A stretch of DNA of 64,000 nt from Planctomycetales bacterium 10988 (GCA_009664345.1 CP043547.1:5794709-5858708); one strand, 5' to 3'. Shown: positions 9,940 through 19,330, counted from the stretch's first letter. Translations and numbers: made by a program. The notes: generated by a model from the letters alone, not told the origin.

Positions 9940-9963
9940 TTGATTATAGGCTTTTATAATCAA
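9940..9963. repeat. Perfect 9-base inverted repeat upstream of PhoB-like regulator
   Basis: TTGATTATA (9940-9948) and TATAATCAA (9955-9963) are perfect arms around a 6-base spacer, 160 bases before the regulator start. The symmetry and A/T content suit a dimeric repressor or activator site; function is inferred only. Confidence 0.4.
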
Positions 9964-10121
9964 GTTTAGAGTAAGCGAAACCTTTCTTCCTGCTTTTTCT
10001 CTCCCAGAAACTCAGGAACGCGCTTTGGCTACCGAAGCCTTCGCCGCTGCAATCCTTTTAAAAGCACTTTTAGGATTGTTTCCGATTCCCCTTAGCCTTC
10101 CCTTAGTCTGTAATAACCATC

Positions 10122-10841
10122 ATGTCGCAACCTAAAATTCTGATCATTGAGGACGAACCTTCTCTTGTCGAAGTCCTCGCCTATAACTTGGAAGCAGTAG
10201 GCTACGAGGTTTTGAGTGCTGGAGATGGCGAGGCTGGATTGGAAGCAGCACGATTGCATCGACCCGATTTGATTGTCTTGGATATTATGTTGCCTTTGAT
10301 GGATGGGCTTGAAGTTTGTCGACAACTGCGTGCGGATGAGCGTACCCGTGGGATTGCGATTTTGATTCTGACCGCGAAAGCGGAAGAGGTCGATGAAGTG
10401 GTCGGTTTTCAAATGGGGGCCGATGACTATGTGATCAAGCCTTTTAAAATCGGTTCCTTAACACAACGCATCCGGGCGTTACTCCGACGGACTCAGCATT
10501 CGGGTACAGATCAGGAAATCTTGGCCGCCCATGGATTGGAACTTGATCGTTGGCGTCACCGTTCGACACTCAATGGAGAAGAACTTCCGTTAACAGTCAC
10601 CGAATTTCGTCTCTTATGGGCATTGGCTCGCCAGCCAGGTCGGGCCTTTACCCGACATGAGCTTTTAGAGGCTGCCCTGGGGGATAGTGCCGTGGCTCAG
10701 GAACGCACGGTCGATGTCCATATTAAAGCGATTCGACAGAAGCTCGGTCGCCATGCCGGCTTGGTTGAAACCGTCCGCGGGGTTGGGTATCGATTTCCGG
10801 AAGGACCGCCTGCTCTGGATCAGGAAGAAACGATTCCTTAA
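10122..10841 (+). CDS. OmpR/PhoB-family response regulator
   Basis: Two-component transcription factor, probably the PhoB-type activator of phosphate genes. The 239-residue protein has an N-terminal receiver domain (acidic pair E10/D11, phosphoacceptor D54 in VLDIMLP, TAK near residue 83, IKPF near 105) and a C-terminal winged helix (about residues 135-228, ending RQKLGRHAGLVETVRGVGYRF). It lies 440 bases after phoU, which supports a phosphate role. No PhoR-type histidine kinase follows; the next gene is rex. The ATG at 10122 lacks a clear Shine-Dalgarno sequence. Family is certain; the name PhoB rests on context. Confidence 0.9.
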   Translation: MSQPKILIIEDEPSLVEVLAYNLEAVGYEVLSAGDGEAGLEAARLHRPDLIVLDIMLPLMDGLEVCRQLRADERTRGIAILILTAKAEEVDEVVGFQMGADDYVIKPFKIGSLTQRIRALLRRTQHSGTDQEILAAHGLELDRWRHRSTLNGEELPLTVTEFRLLWALARQPGRAFTRHELLEAALGDSAVAQERTVDVHIKAIRQKLGRHAGLVETVRGVGYRFPEGPPALDQEETIP

Positions 10842-11348
10842 CGCAGCAGATTTCAGCGATCTGCTTCTGACGGCTCTCTTTCAACGGGTCTTGGAGCCTC
10901 TCTTCGATCTTTCTATACTAAATACTGATTCAAGGATTTCTTTCCTCGAACTTCCCCTACTTCGATTGATGATTGGGATGGGCTGTTTGGAAAGAAGATT
11001 ACAATTGACCCCGTTAAAGAGAGACCTTTCACTCAAGGTCGTTTCTAAACGATGAAAAGATTTCACAGCATACAAGACAGCGTAGCGGTCTTTTCGTGTT
11101 CGTGATCGGTTGACGTGAACTCGTTGTTGAAGCGTTGAATCAGCACTGACAATCTTTCATGGCTAGGTGCCTTCACTTCTGTTGAAGGGTTCATCTTGAA
11201 ATGCTTGGCTTTTTATTGTCATCGCTTGAATACAGACCCCTTCCATCGATTCTGCAATTGACTTTTCCCCTCGAATCGGACCACGCTTCCCTCCGTGGCA
11301 TCGGTTGCATGATTAACGGGTTTCAGACATAGAGGGCATGGCCGCAGG
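10842..11348. other. Intergenic region before rex
   Basis: About 500 bases without a supported gene. It contains an imperfect inverted repeat CCTTCA (11170-11175) with TGAAGG (11183-11188). No TTGTGAA-type Rex operator was recognised by eye, so autoregulation of rex is not supported. Confidence 0.4.
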
Positions 11349-12059
11349 ATGATGGCACCTCACAAAGAAGATGATCCGCAGCCTGTTCCACCCGAGCAAG
11401 TACCCAAAGCGGTTGTCTCTCGCTTAAGTCTTTATTTGCGTGAACTCGAACATCTGGATCGTCTGGGGCATGCGACGACAAGTTCCGGGCGGTTGGGACA
11501 AACGCTTGGTTTTACGGATGCTCAGGTTCGCAAAGACTTGGCCCATTTCGGGCAATTCGGTTATCCCGGCATTGGCTATCGGACCGAAGAACTCTTGCGG
11601 GTCATTCGCACCATTCTGGGCACGAATCAACGATGGGATGTTGCTCTGGTAGGGGCTGGAAACCTTGGCCGCGCCTTGCTAAAATACCGCGGCTTTGAAG
11701 AGCGAGGCTTTCGCATTGCAGCGGTCTTTGATACCGATCTTTCGAAAGTCGGTACGCAGCTCGAGGGTTTTGAAATACTTGACGCATCCCGGTTGTCAGA
11801 AATTATCAAATCCTCTAAAATGAAGCTTGCTGCAATCGCAGTCCCTGCACCAGCGGCCCAAGAGGTTGCCAACCGATTGGCTGCCGCAGGAATTCAAGGC
11901 ATCTTGAACTTTGCTCCCGTTACGATAAACTTACCAAACGGAATTCGCATCATCAGTGTTGATCTTGCGATTGAGTTCGAGCAACTCGCCTTTGCGGTCG
12001 TCAACCGGTTTCGGGTTGACCCTGCGGAAGACCCTTCCAAAGAGTCCCAAACGGACTGA
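11349..12059 (+). CDS. rex: Redox-sensing transcriptional repressor Rex
   Basis: Homodimeric repressor that senses the NADH/NAD+ ratio. An N-terminal winged helix (about residues 20-85) carries SxRLGxxLGFTxAQVRKDLAHFGQFG and GIGY, which is the Rex DNA-binding signature. A Rossmann domain follows with GAGNLG (residues 102-107) and the acidic end of strand 2 (VFDTD). The 236-residue length is near the family norm of about 210, with an extra Pro-rich N-terminus. The ATG at 11349 has only a distant AGAGGG upstream; ATG 11352 is equally possible. A tRNA-Gln begins 9 bases after the stop, so rex and the tRNA are probably one transcript. Confidence 0.94.
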   Translation: MMAPHKEDDPQPVPPEQVPKAVVSRLSLYLRELEHLDRLGHATTSSGRLGQTLGFTDAQVRKDLAHFGQFGYPGIGYRTEELLRVIRTILGTNQRWDVALVGAGNLGRALLKYRGFEERGFRIAAVFDTDLSKVGTQLEGFEILDASRLSEIIKSSKMKLAAIAVPAPAAQEVANRLAAAGIQGILNFAPVTINLPNGIRIISVDLAIEFEQLAFAVVNRFRVDPAEDPSKESQTD

Positions 12060-12068
12060 AAAATAGAA

Positions 12069-12139
12069 TACCCGGTGGTGTAATGGTAACACTAGGGATT
12101 TTGGTTCCCTCATTCAAGGTTCGAGTCCTTGCCGGGTAG
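12069..12139 (+). tRNA. tRNA-Gln (anticodon TTG)
   Basis: A full cloverleaf can be drawn. The acceptor stem is TACCCGG (12069-12075) with CCGGGTA (12132-12138) and discriminator G12139. The D arm uses GTGT/ACAC, the anticodon arm AGGGA/TCCCT with loop TTTTGGT giving anticodon TTG (UUG, Gln), and the T arm is AAGG-TTCGAGT-CCTT. CCA is not encoded. It starts 9 bases after the rex stop and a strong terminator follows 64 bases later. Confidence 0.95.
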
Positions 12140-12673
12140 TTTTCTTTTCCTCCCTCATGACGACTTTCCCCGAGGGATGGATCACAGCAAATGACTCATC
12201 AAAACATTCTCCTCTTGCTTTTGTGCGGGGAGAATGTTTTTTTATAGCTGTTGTTCTTTCTTCCTCAGGATGCGGCGAATCGTTCGTTGATGGGAAGAAC
12301 CTTCCGATGATTCCTTCCTTCCTTCCTGTGGTTAAAAGTTTCTCTGAAAGCATTTCTTTCTGCGCTTTCCCTGGAAATAATGGAGAAGAGAGTTTCTTCG
12401 TGGCTCGGACAAAACCACTTGATTTGCAGCTAAACGCTTAGGTTTGAGTTTTTTAGCCAGACGTCCATCGGTTGTCGAAGTTCCTTAAACTTCAACAAAG
12501 CCAAGCGCCCACCCTTTGAATGGATTGGTGGTTACTTTCCAACTGTTTCTCTGAGAAGGTTCAGTGGTGGAAGTTCCTCGAAATACGTTATAAAAGGTGA
12601 AAAGAAGAACTTTAAAGCCTCAAGGAAGTCAAGGAACGTGGAGAGCGAACCTGGAAGAGAATGGGAGGGACAG
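12140..12673. other. Intergenic region after tRNA-Gln
   Basis: About 530 bases holding the terminator at 12203-12243 and the presumed promoter of the FHA gene. A 94-codon plus frame at 12157-12441 runs across the terminator hairpin and is not credible as a gene. Confidence 0.5.
12203..12243 (+). terminator. Rho-independent terminator for rex/tRNA-Gln
   Basis: AACATTCTCC (12203-12212) pairs perfectly with GGAGAATGTT (12229-12238) and runs into a seven-T tail (12237-12243). This is a strong intrinsic terminator on the plus strand. Confidence 0.85.
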
Positions 12674-13450
12674 ATGACGCAGAATTCGGAGAAGGAAGCT
12701 TTCGATCCCTATCATAAATGGCTGGGAATCCGAAACTGTCCCAAGCCACCTAACCATTATCGATTACTTGGGTTAGAACCATTCGAAGATGACTTGGAGG
12801 TCATCGCGGAAGCCGCCGATCGCCAGATGGGGCATATCCGCACCCACCAATCGGGAAAATATGCGGAACTTTCTCAAAAGCTCCTCAACGAACTTGCCAG
12901 AGCAAAAATTTGTCTCCTCAATCCTAAGCGTCGTTCGGCTTACGATGAAAAGCTGAAGGAAACGCTTGAGGTCGAGAAGCAAGGAACGGATGCCTATCTA
13001 GAAGCCCTTCCTTTAACCGCAACCGATCGGGAATCCGTCGAGGCTCCGAATCGGTCGATGCTTTCAACCTCTCCCCGTTTAACTTCCTCTGAAATGGAGG
13101 AAGATTTCGAAGGCCGAACTCGACGCCCCTCCCCGCTGACTATCCAATTGACCGTGACCCAAGGTCCGGATGAAGGGGCAAGTTATCGTTGTTCGCGTCG
13201 GAAGAGTTTCACCGTCGGGAGATCGGAACAGGCGGATTTTTCGCTTCCTGAGGATTTAACCCTGAGCCGCGTTCAGTTTACGATTCGGGTAAATCCCCCG
13301 GTTTGTATCTTGCGGCACATGAGCGATCGCAAAACGACCCAATTGAATGAGGAGTTGGTGAGTGAAGCGGTTTTGAAAGATGGGGATATTATTCAAGCAG
13401 GTCAACAAACCGTCATTCGAGTCGAGATTTCGCAACTCCTTCCCTCCTAA
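12674..13450 (+). CDS. FHA-domain protein with planctomycete-type N-terminal domain
   Basis: Predicted cytoplasmic phosphothreonine-binding protein of about 258 residues. The N-terminal 85 residues (YHKWLGI...NHYRLLGL...DRQMGHIRTHQSGKYAELSQ, then LLNPKRRSAYDEKL) form a small J-domain-like helical module of the sort found on planctomycete regulators. A variable linker follows. The C-terminal FHA domain (about residues 155-250) has the core GRSEQADFSLPEDLTLSRVQ with the phosphopeptide-binding Gly-Arg and Ser. GGGAGG lies 5 bases before the ATG at 12674 and favours it over a GTG at 12638. Its likely ligands are products of Ser/Thr kinases such as the one at 59120-61732, which is inference. Confidence 0.85.
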   Translation: MTQNSEKEAFDPYHKWLGIRNCPKPPNHYRLLGLEPFEDDLEVIAEAADRQMGHIRTHQSGKYAELSQKLLNELARAKICLLNPKRRSAYDEKLKETLEVEKQGTDAYLEALPLTATDRESVEAPNRSMLSTSPRLTSSEMEEDFEGRTRRPSPLTIQLTVTQGPDEGASYRCSRRKSFTVGRSEQADFSLPEDLTLSRVQFTIRVNPPVCILRHMSDRKTTQLNEELVSEAVLKDGDIIQAGQQTVIRVEISQLLPS

Positions 13451-14020
13451 TCATTTATCAATCTTAGGACTTATCTTTCCTATTTACACCATTTCAACAA
13501 TTACTCTGTTTGATGCAAATTCGGGCGAATCTTTCTAATCGCTCTCTTCCGAGGGCCTGTCCCGTCATTTGGGTGATTTTGTTCTGCCGCTTTGATTAAA
13601 GACTAGCGTGTGACTGATATTGCGTTATCATGATATTAGCGTTAGTAATAAAAAGGTGCGGATTCTGGTCAAAAATTGATCTTTACGTACTTTCCGTAAG
13701 ATTGTAATGAACTATTGATGACTGGGGATGCACAAAGAGGAAGGCGACAAGCAGCCTCGTTCGTGGTACCCATCACGAACTCTGATTTCTTTTGTGAAAA
13801 AGTTCGCAATGAAACGGTTGTCGCTAGAGTTGACTTCCGCGGTTACGACGCGATCACTCGTTCGGATTCAACAACAGATGGCATTTATTTCGAGTACGTG
13901 GACGATTCAAGCGAGGTGGCATTCTCACAAGTTGCTTTGGTAGCTTCGCTTTGTTTCCTCCATGGACTCTTCGCCAGAAAGTTTTCGGCAATGAATATTC
14001 CTCTCAACAAGGTCTTTGCC
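13451..14020. other. Intergenic/leader region before the PQQ protein
   Basis: The reading frame of the next gene stays open back to 13715, but that stretch encodes no recognisable domain and the signal peptide appears only after 14021, so I treat it as leader. The promoter-proximal part contains the direct repeat TGATATT-GCGTTA (13615-13627) and TGATATTAGCGTTA (13631-13644). Confidence 0.45.
13615..13644. repeat. Direct repeat upstream of PQQ protein gene
   Basis: Two near-identical copies, TGATATTGCGTTA and TGATATTAGCGTTA, start 16 bases apart. They lie in the likely promoter region of the large secreted protein and may bind a regulator; no known box matches. Confidence 0.35.
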
Positions 14021-17000
14021 ATGCTACGGCAACTCTCGGTGCATGAGGCTCCGTCTTTTGGAAATCTGAGTCTCTTTCTCTTGGCTTGCGCTTTCCCTTC
14101 TTTGCTTATGGCCCAGGGGGGTCGCGCTCCCGTTCAGGTAGCCCAAGCCGGCAGCGATCTCGATGAAGCTGCGATTTTCGTAACGGATCGTCCCACGATG
14201 CGGTTGATGTCGCGGGCGGAAGAGAACTTAGAAGAGAAGCGTTGGGGCGAAGCGGTCGAACGTTTGGGGCAAGTCCTGGATGGGCCGGAGGATTATTTTT
14301 ATCAACCTGACCGTTTTCTAAATAGCTTTCTAAGTTTGAAAGCTCGGGCCTTGGAACTCATTGGAGAAATGCCGGAAGAGGGCCGCGAGACCTATCAGCG
14401 TCACTACGGGCCGATTGCTCAAAATCTCCTCGAAGAAGCGGTTGCCCTGGGAGATATCAATCAACTTGCCGAAGTCGCTCGCCGCTTTTTTCATACCGAG
14501 GCAGGGTACGAAGCGACGCACCGTTTGGGAATGATTCACCTTGATCATATGCGTCCATTAGCGGCAGCCCTTTGTTTCAAACGCTTGCTGGCGATTCCGC
14601 AGGCCTCGGAGAAGTACGAACCACAACTTTCGATTTTGACCGCCCTCTGCTTTGTCCGCGTCGGTTCCGATGAGGCCTTGGATGAGGCCCGCAAAACACT
14701 GCAAGAAGCCCGCATTCAATACAATTCAAAACCCTTGAGTTTTTTGGGCGAGCGAGCCAGTTGGTTTGCCAGTTATGCGGACCCGCTCGATTGGCTGGCG
14801 GCGAATCTTGGCACGCAACTTCAAGACACCGGCACCAGCCGAGAAGAATGGGTCATGCATCGTGGGAATCCTGCGAGAAACGCGACCACCGAAGGCGGAA
14901 TTCCGCTCCTCAGCTACAATTGGCGAGTTCCGGTTTCCAACGATAAACCGACCGTTGAACAATATGTCGAAGAATTTCAAAGCGATTTGTTGGGCAGAAA
15001 TGTCGGTCTCTTGCCCGGACTCTATCCGCTCGTCGTCAAGCTCGATCTCCAAGAAGCTTCCCTTCTCCGTGAGGATTCCGTTCGTCACTGGGGAAGATTC
15101 GTCGAGAGTCTAAAAGACGAAAACCCCGTTGGCATTTCTACTCCCCAGAAGCGGATCTGGAGTTTTTTAAGCGGTTCTCTCCAAGATCAATTGACGGAAG
15201 TTTCTCAAGATTCGATGCCGCCCGCCGAGGTTCGCCAACGCTTGGTGGAAGAGTTGAACGCGATCATGACTCGAGGGGATTTCTACGAAGCGACTGCTTG
15301 GCAAGGGGTTCCCAGTCGAAAAGAAGCCGAAGACCTGCTCAAGAAGGGAATCGGAAATCTCAGTAAAGATGCGATTTTCCGCATGAATCGGGTTTGGCTG
15401 GAAGCTGCGTTCGACTCGTTAATTTCGATGAGTTATGCCAATGTGGTCCTGGTGCGAAGTTATAACAATCTGCTCGCGATCGATTTTGTCACGGGAAAAC
15501 GCGTTTGGGAAGTGCCGGTTTCCGAAGCCGATGACCCTCTCGAAAGAATTCTTTATGGAGCCAAAAGTGGCCAAGGCGATGAAGTCGTTGCCCAGGCCGC
15601 CAAAGGGGTCGGTCACCGACTTTTCCATGATACAACCTTCGGAACCTTGGCCAGTGACGGGACGCATGTCTTTTCGATTGAAGACCTGCCGTTGCCATTA
15701 CAAGAAGAGCGGGGTCGTTCGTTCCAACCGATGCTGGTGATTGGAAATAAAAGTCAAACGACCACCGGGCCGGTCGATTTCAATCGGCTGGTTGCCTACG
15801 ATATTCGCACCGGAAAACTTCGTTGGGAAGTGGGAGGTCCCAAAGGGGTCGAAGGGGAACTCACCCAAGCTGGAATGTTCTTCCTCGGTCCGCCATTGCC
15901 GCTTTCGGGAAGACTCTATTGCATTGCCGAGGTCAGTCGTGAAGTCCGTTTGATTGTCTTGGATGCCGATACCGGACAGCAAGAATGGTCGCAAACTCTG
16001 GCACTCGTGGAAACTTCCATCCTCGAAGACCCTACTCGGGCCGCTTCCGGGGTCTCTCCATCGTATGCCAATGGAGTTCTGGTTTGTCCAACCGCCTCCG
16101 GGGCCGTCGTCGCGGTGGACCTTTCGAATCGATCCTTGCTCTGGGGTTATCGTTACGAAAGCGATGATCGCCGCTCCGGTCGGAGAATCCCCAGCCAATC
16201 GACCTCGCTTTCCTCTAATGAACTAGAAGACTTTGACCGTTGGAGTGATTCCCTTCCCACCGTCATTCGCGATTCTATTTTGTTGACACCGGTCGAATCC
16301 AACGAATTACATTGCTTAAGTCTGGTTGATGGACAAGTCTTGTGGAAAGCCAGCCGGGATTGGGAATACGAACACCACTCCACAGAATCCTATGACTCGG
16401 GGCTTTATGTAGCCGGAGTCGAAGGGGACAAGATCCTTATTGTCGGAACCCACGGGATGGTTGCTCGTTCGATGAAAGACGGCGATCCGCTTTGGGAAAT
16501 GCAATGGCCGGATGCCGGTTCTGCCCCGAGTGGTCGCGGTTTTCTCAGTGGGACAGACTATTATGTTCCCATGACAGATGGAAAAGTCCTGCAAGTCGAT
16601 GCCATCACCGGAAAAGTGAAAGCGAAGGCAACTTCGCGGGATCAGTTGATTCCCGGCAATTTGGTCTGTTTCGATGGCTCTATTTTGTCACAAGGGGTGG
16701 ATTTCGTCTACTGCTTTAATGAACTGGCGAAGCTTGATGACGACATCACCCAGGCCTTGGCCAATAATCCCAAGGATTCAGAGGCCCTGCGTCGCCGTGG
16801 CGAAATCTTCTTGCAACGCGAGCAGACGAAAGAAGCGGTGGAATATTTCGAAAAGGCCCTCGAACAACGCGAGTCGCCCTACACTCGGGAACTTCTTGTT
16901 GAAGCCTTGTTGGAAGAAATTAAAACCGATTTCGCAACGAACCAAAATCGAGTTCCCGAAATTGAACGTCATTTAGCTGCCTTGCCGGTTACCAGTCAAC

Positions 17001-19159
17001 GGCATCTGCGTCTCAAGTTCCTGCGAGTTTTAGCTTTAGGGCAAGAGGAAATTGGAGAACTTGACGCGGCGTTCAAGACCTGGCTGAGCTTCGTCGATCC
17101 GGAAGCCGAGCTTCAAGAGTTGGAAATGGTGGAACAAGACTGGTCCGTTCGTCCAGATTGCATGTTCCAAGGGAAAGTTGCGGAACTCTATCATCGGGCC
17201 TCCTCCGCCCAACGGTCCGGGATCGAACTGGTTATCCAAGAACGCTTCCAAGAAGCACTCTCCGCCGGTGATAGCTTGGCGGCTTTGGATCAATTTCTTG
17301 ATCGTTTCGGTTCCATCGCTTCTGCGGACTTGGCTCGGCAAAAGTTGGCCGACTTACACGAAACCGAAGGAAACTACCTGCAAGCTGAGCAATTATGGCT
17401 GAGTTTGATGGAATCACCTGATCGAGTTCGCGCGGCGGAGGCGACTGCGAGAATGCTTTCGTTATTGATGAATAGTCGATTCTTCAATGAAAAGCGAATC
17501 TCCGAAGTGATGTACTTCATGGACCTCCTCGAAAATGAATACCGAGAGGTGCCCTGTTGGGAAGGGAAAACCGGGGCGGAATTCGCCAAGCTTCGCAAGC
17601 AAGAAATCGCATCGCTCAACGTCTTGACCAATTACGCATGGCCGAATGGAAATGTTGAATCTGACGTGGAATCTCGCAACGCCCAAGGCTGGCGGTATTA
17701 CCCAGTGCAGCCCTTAGGGAGGGTGAGTCCTTTTTTCCATAACGGCGGCATTGTCCTCGACCAAACCCAACGTCGCTTCATCGGTCGAAATCGTCTCGGC
17801 GAGGCAATGTGGGAAGTTTCCTTACGAAACGAAGATGACCACGGCGGGAACTTCATCGGGCTCAATCCATATGCCAATCGTTTCCGTTCCAACGGTCACT
17901 TGGTCATGTTATGGACGGGACTCAATATTTTTGCCATTGATACCCTCAATCCTGATTCTCAAGGTCGAGCGAATATCATTTGGCAAAAGAATATGAATGA
18001 AGGCCTGCCCGGCTTGGGACGAAATCAAGGGGTACGCATTCATATTGTTGTTCGCAATGGCCAACGCCAAACCCGTGTGACGGATCATCTCAATCAGCCA
18101 CTGCCGCCAGTGGGACCAATCAGCCAAGATTATGTTTGTTTCCATCGTCGTCGTGATTTGGTCGCGGTCGATCCCTATACCGGTGAAGAGCTTTGGATTC
18201 GCCATCAGGTTGATCCCGGTTCGGAAATCTTCGGCGACGCGGAATATATCTTCGTTGCCCCGGAGCAAAATGACCGCGATACGACCGAGGTCACCGCCAC
18301 CGTTTATCGAGCGTTGGACGGACAATTTCTGAAGAATGTCACAATCCCCTCGGTGCATCAACGGTTGGCTGTTTTTGGCCGCTATGTCCTTGGTTGGACA
18401 GAAAAAAATGGGAAAAAGGTTCTTTGGAAGCAAGATGTCTGGGAAGATCGAACGCTCTGGGAAGAAGCCTTCGACACCGATTCGCTGATCGACTCGATTG
18501 AAGAAGATCAGTTAGTGGTTTACGAACCGGACTCTTCAAAAGTTACCATCGTGAATGTTTCCGATGGCGAACTCCTCGCCCAGCAAGAGGTCGATACCTC
18601 CGAAACTCAAGAAGATGTTCAAGAACTTTTCTTGCTTCGTTCGGCGGATCGCTTCCTTGTCCTCGCAGGCGAAGGGCGAATGGCCGATGACACCATCCGT
18701 GCGGTGTATGCGGTCAATGGAGGCATGGACAATCCCAACTTCCATGGCAATATCTACGCCTTTGATCGCAAGAGCGGCGAATTGGCATGGCAAAAGCGGA
18801 TCACGCACCAAGCAATTCCGCTCCGACAACCCGAAGACCTCCCGGTGTTGATTTTTGCTTGCCGACTTCAAGTGATTAAACAGTCAACGCCCCAAGGCCG
18901 TGCCTCCTATTCCAATGAGTACGAAGTTCTCTGCCTGAATAAAGAAGATGGCAGGATCGTTTATTCTCGCCGGTCCAATGAATCGATCAGTGGGTTTGAG
19001 GCGGAAGCCGATTTGCAAGAACGCGAAGTTACTATCAAAATGCTCCGTTCTACGGTCAAGCTGAAATACACAAACGATCCCATTCCGGAACCGAGCGAAC
19101 CAGCAGCTGTAGCCGAAGATGCAAACAAAGAAGAAGAAGAGGTAGAACCCGAAGATTAG
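14021..19159 (+). CDS. Giant secreted PQQ-like beta-propeller/TPR protein
   Basis: Exported protein of about 1,712 residues. From the ATG at 14021 an AAGG lies 8 bases upstream and a signal peptide follows (hydrophobic LSLFLLACAFPSLLMAQ); ATGs at 13991 and 13715 are also in frame. Order of domains: helical TPR-like repeats (about residues 60-230), a first set of PQQ-type propeller blades with VxAxDxxTGKxxWE motifs (about 470-900), two or more TPR units (about 905-1,050, e.g. RRGEIFLQREQTKEAVEYFEKAL), then a second propeller set (about 1,230-1,690) and an acidic tail. No quinoprotein dehydrogenase catalytic residues were recognised, so an interaction scaffold in the envelope is more likely than an enzyme. 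It stands alone with a terminator behind it. Confidence 0.82.
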   Translation: MLRQLSVHEAPSFGNLSLFLLACAFPSLLMAQGGRAPVQVAQAGSDLDEAAIFVTDRPTMRLMSRAEENLEEKRWGEAVERLGQVLDGPEDYFYQPDRFLNSFLSLKARALELIGEMPEEGRETYQRHYGPIAQNLLEEAVALGDINQLAEVARRFFHTEAGYEATHRLGMIHLDHMRPLAAALCFKRLLAIPQASEKYEPQLSILTALCFVRVGSDEALDEARKTLQEARIQYNSKPLSFLGERASWFASYADPLDWLAANLGTQLQDTGTSREEWVMHRGNPARNATTEGGIPLLSYNWRVPVSNDKPTVEQYVEEFQSDLLGRNVGLLPGLYPLVVKLDLQEASLLREDSVRHWGRFVESLKDENPVGISTPQKRIWSFLSGSLQDQLTEVSQDSMPPAEVRQRLVEELNAIMTRGDFYEATAWQGVPSRKEAEDLLKKGIGNLSKDAIFRMNRVWLEAAFDSLISMSYANVVLVRSYNNLLAIDFVTGKRVWEVPVSEADDPLERILYGAKSGQGDEVVAQAAKGVGHRLFHDTTFGTLASDGTHVFSIEDLPLPLQEERGRSFQPMLVIGNKSQTTTGPVDFNRLVAYDIRTGKLRWEVGGPKGVEGELTQAGMFFLGPPLPLSGRLYCIAEVSREVRLIVLDADTGQQEWSQTLALVETSILEDPTRAASGVSPSYANGVLVCPTASGAVVAVDLSNRSLLWGYRYESDDRRSGRRIPSQSTSLSSNELEDFDRWSDSLPTVIRDSILLTPVESNELHCLSLVDGQVLWKASRDWEYEHHSTESYDSGLYVAGVEGDKILIVGTHGMVARSMKDGDPLWEMQWPDAGSAPSGRGFLSGTDYYVPMTDGKVLQVDAITGKVKAKATSRDQLIPGNLVCFDGSILSQGVDFVYCFNELAKLDDDITQALANNPKDSEALRRRGEIFLQREQTKEAVEYFEKALEQRESPYTRELLVEALLEEIKTDFATNQNRVPEIERHLAALPVTSQRHLRLKFLRVLALGQEEIGELDAAFKTWLSFVDPEAELQELEMVEQDWSVRPDCMFQGKVAELYHRASSAQRSGIELVIQERFQEALSAGDSLAALDQFLDRFGSIASADLARQKLADLHETEGNYLQAEQLWLSLMESPDRVRAAEATARMLSLLMNSRFFNEKRISEVMYFMDLLENEYREVPCWEGKTGAEFAKLRKQEIASLNVLTNYAWPNGNVESDVESRNAQGWRYYPVQPLGRVSPFFHNGGIVLDQTQRRFIGRNRLGEAMWEVSLRNEDDHGGNFIGLNPYANRFRSNGHLVMLWTGLNIFAIDTLNPDSQGRANIIWQKNMNEGLPGLGRNQGVRIHIVVRNGQRQTRVTDHLNQPLPPVGPISQDYVCFHRRRDLVAVDPYTGEELWIRHQVDPGSEIFGDAEYIFVAPEQNDRDTTEVTATVYRALDGQFLKNVTIPSVHQRLAVFGRYVLGWTEKNGKKVLWKQDVWEDRTLWEEAFDTDSLIDSIEEDQLVVYEPDSSKVTIVNVSDGELLAQQEVDTSETQEDVQELFLLRSADRFLVLAGEGRMADDTIRAVYAVNGGMDNPNFHGNIYAFDRKSGELAWQKRITHQAIPLRQPEDLPVLIFACRLQVIKQSTPQGRASYSNEYEVLCLNKEDGRIVYSRRSNESISGFEAEADLQEREVTIKMLRSTVKLKYTNDPIPEPSEPAAVAEDANKEEEEVEPED

Positions 19160-19203
19160 TCTTGTTCCTGCCTATCTTTTTCTATTGTATTGAATCAACA
19201 ATC

Positions 19204-19248
19204 CCAGGGCGTTTTCTTCGGAGGATGCCCTGGAGATATGATTTTTTT
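19204..19248 (+). terminator. Terminator of the PQQ protein gene
   Basis: CCAGGGC (19204-19210) pairs with GCCCTGG (19227-19233). The stem continues inward, with G-T pairs, to a TTCG tetraloop at 19217-19220. Seven T residues follow at 19242-19248 after a short spacer. It probably ends the 14021-19159 transcript; the gap before the T-run lowers certainty. Confidence 0.6.
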
Positions 19249-19330
19249 GCTTCCGCAAACAACCTAATACACTAAACAGATCTTATTCGTTTTTTCGAAC
19301 TAAAAAGCACATTTTATTTGAACGATTAGA

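Larger units (their letters stand above)
9682..10121. other. Intergenic region with several inverted repeats, phoU to PhoB-like gene
   Basis: 440 A+T-rich bases with no supported gene. It holds two notable inverted repeats (9866-9904 and 9940-9963) listed separately, plus a short palindrome CACTTTCAAAGTG near 9906-9918 followed by a T-rich run, which may be a weak terminator of phoU. Confidence 0.45.

Noticed and set aside
12157-12441. 94-codon plus-strand open frame after tRNA-Gln
   Set aside because: It reads through the strong terminator hairpin and has no domain.
13715-14020. N-terminal extension of the PQQ protein
   Set aside because: It would place the signal peptide about 100 residues inside the protein, and a better start exists at 14021 (or 13991).
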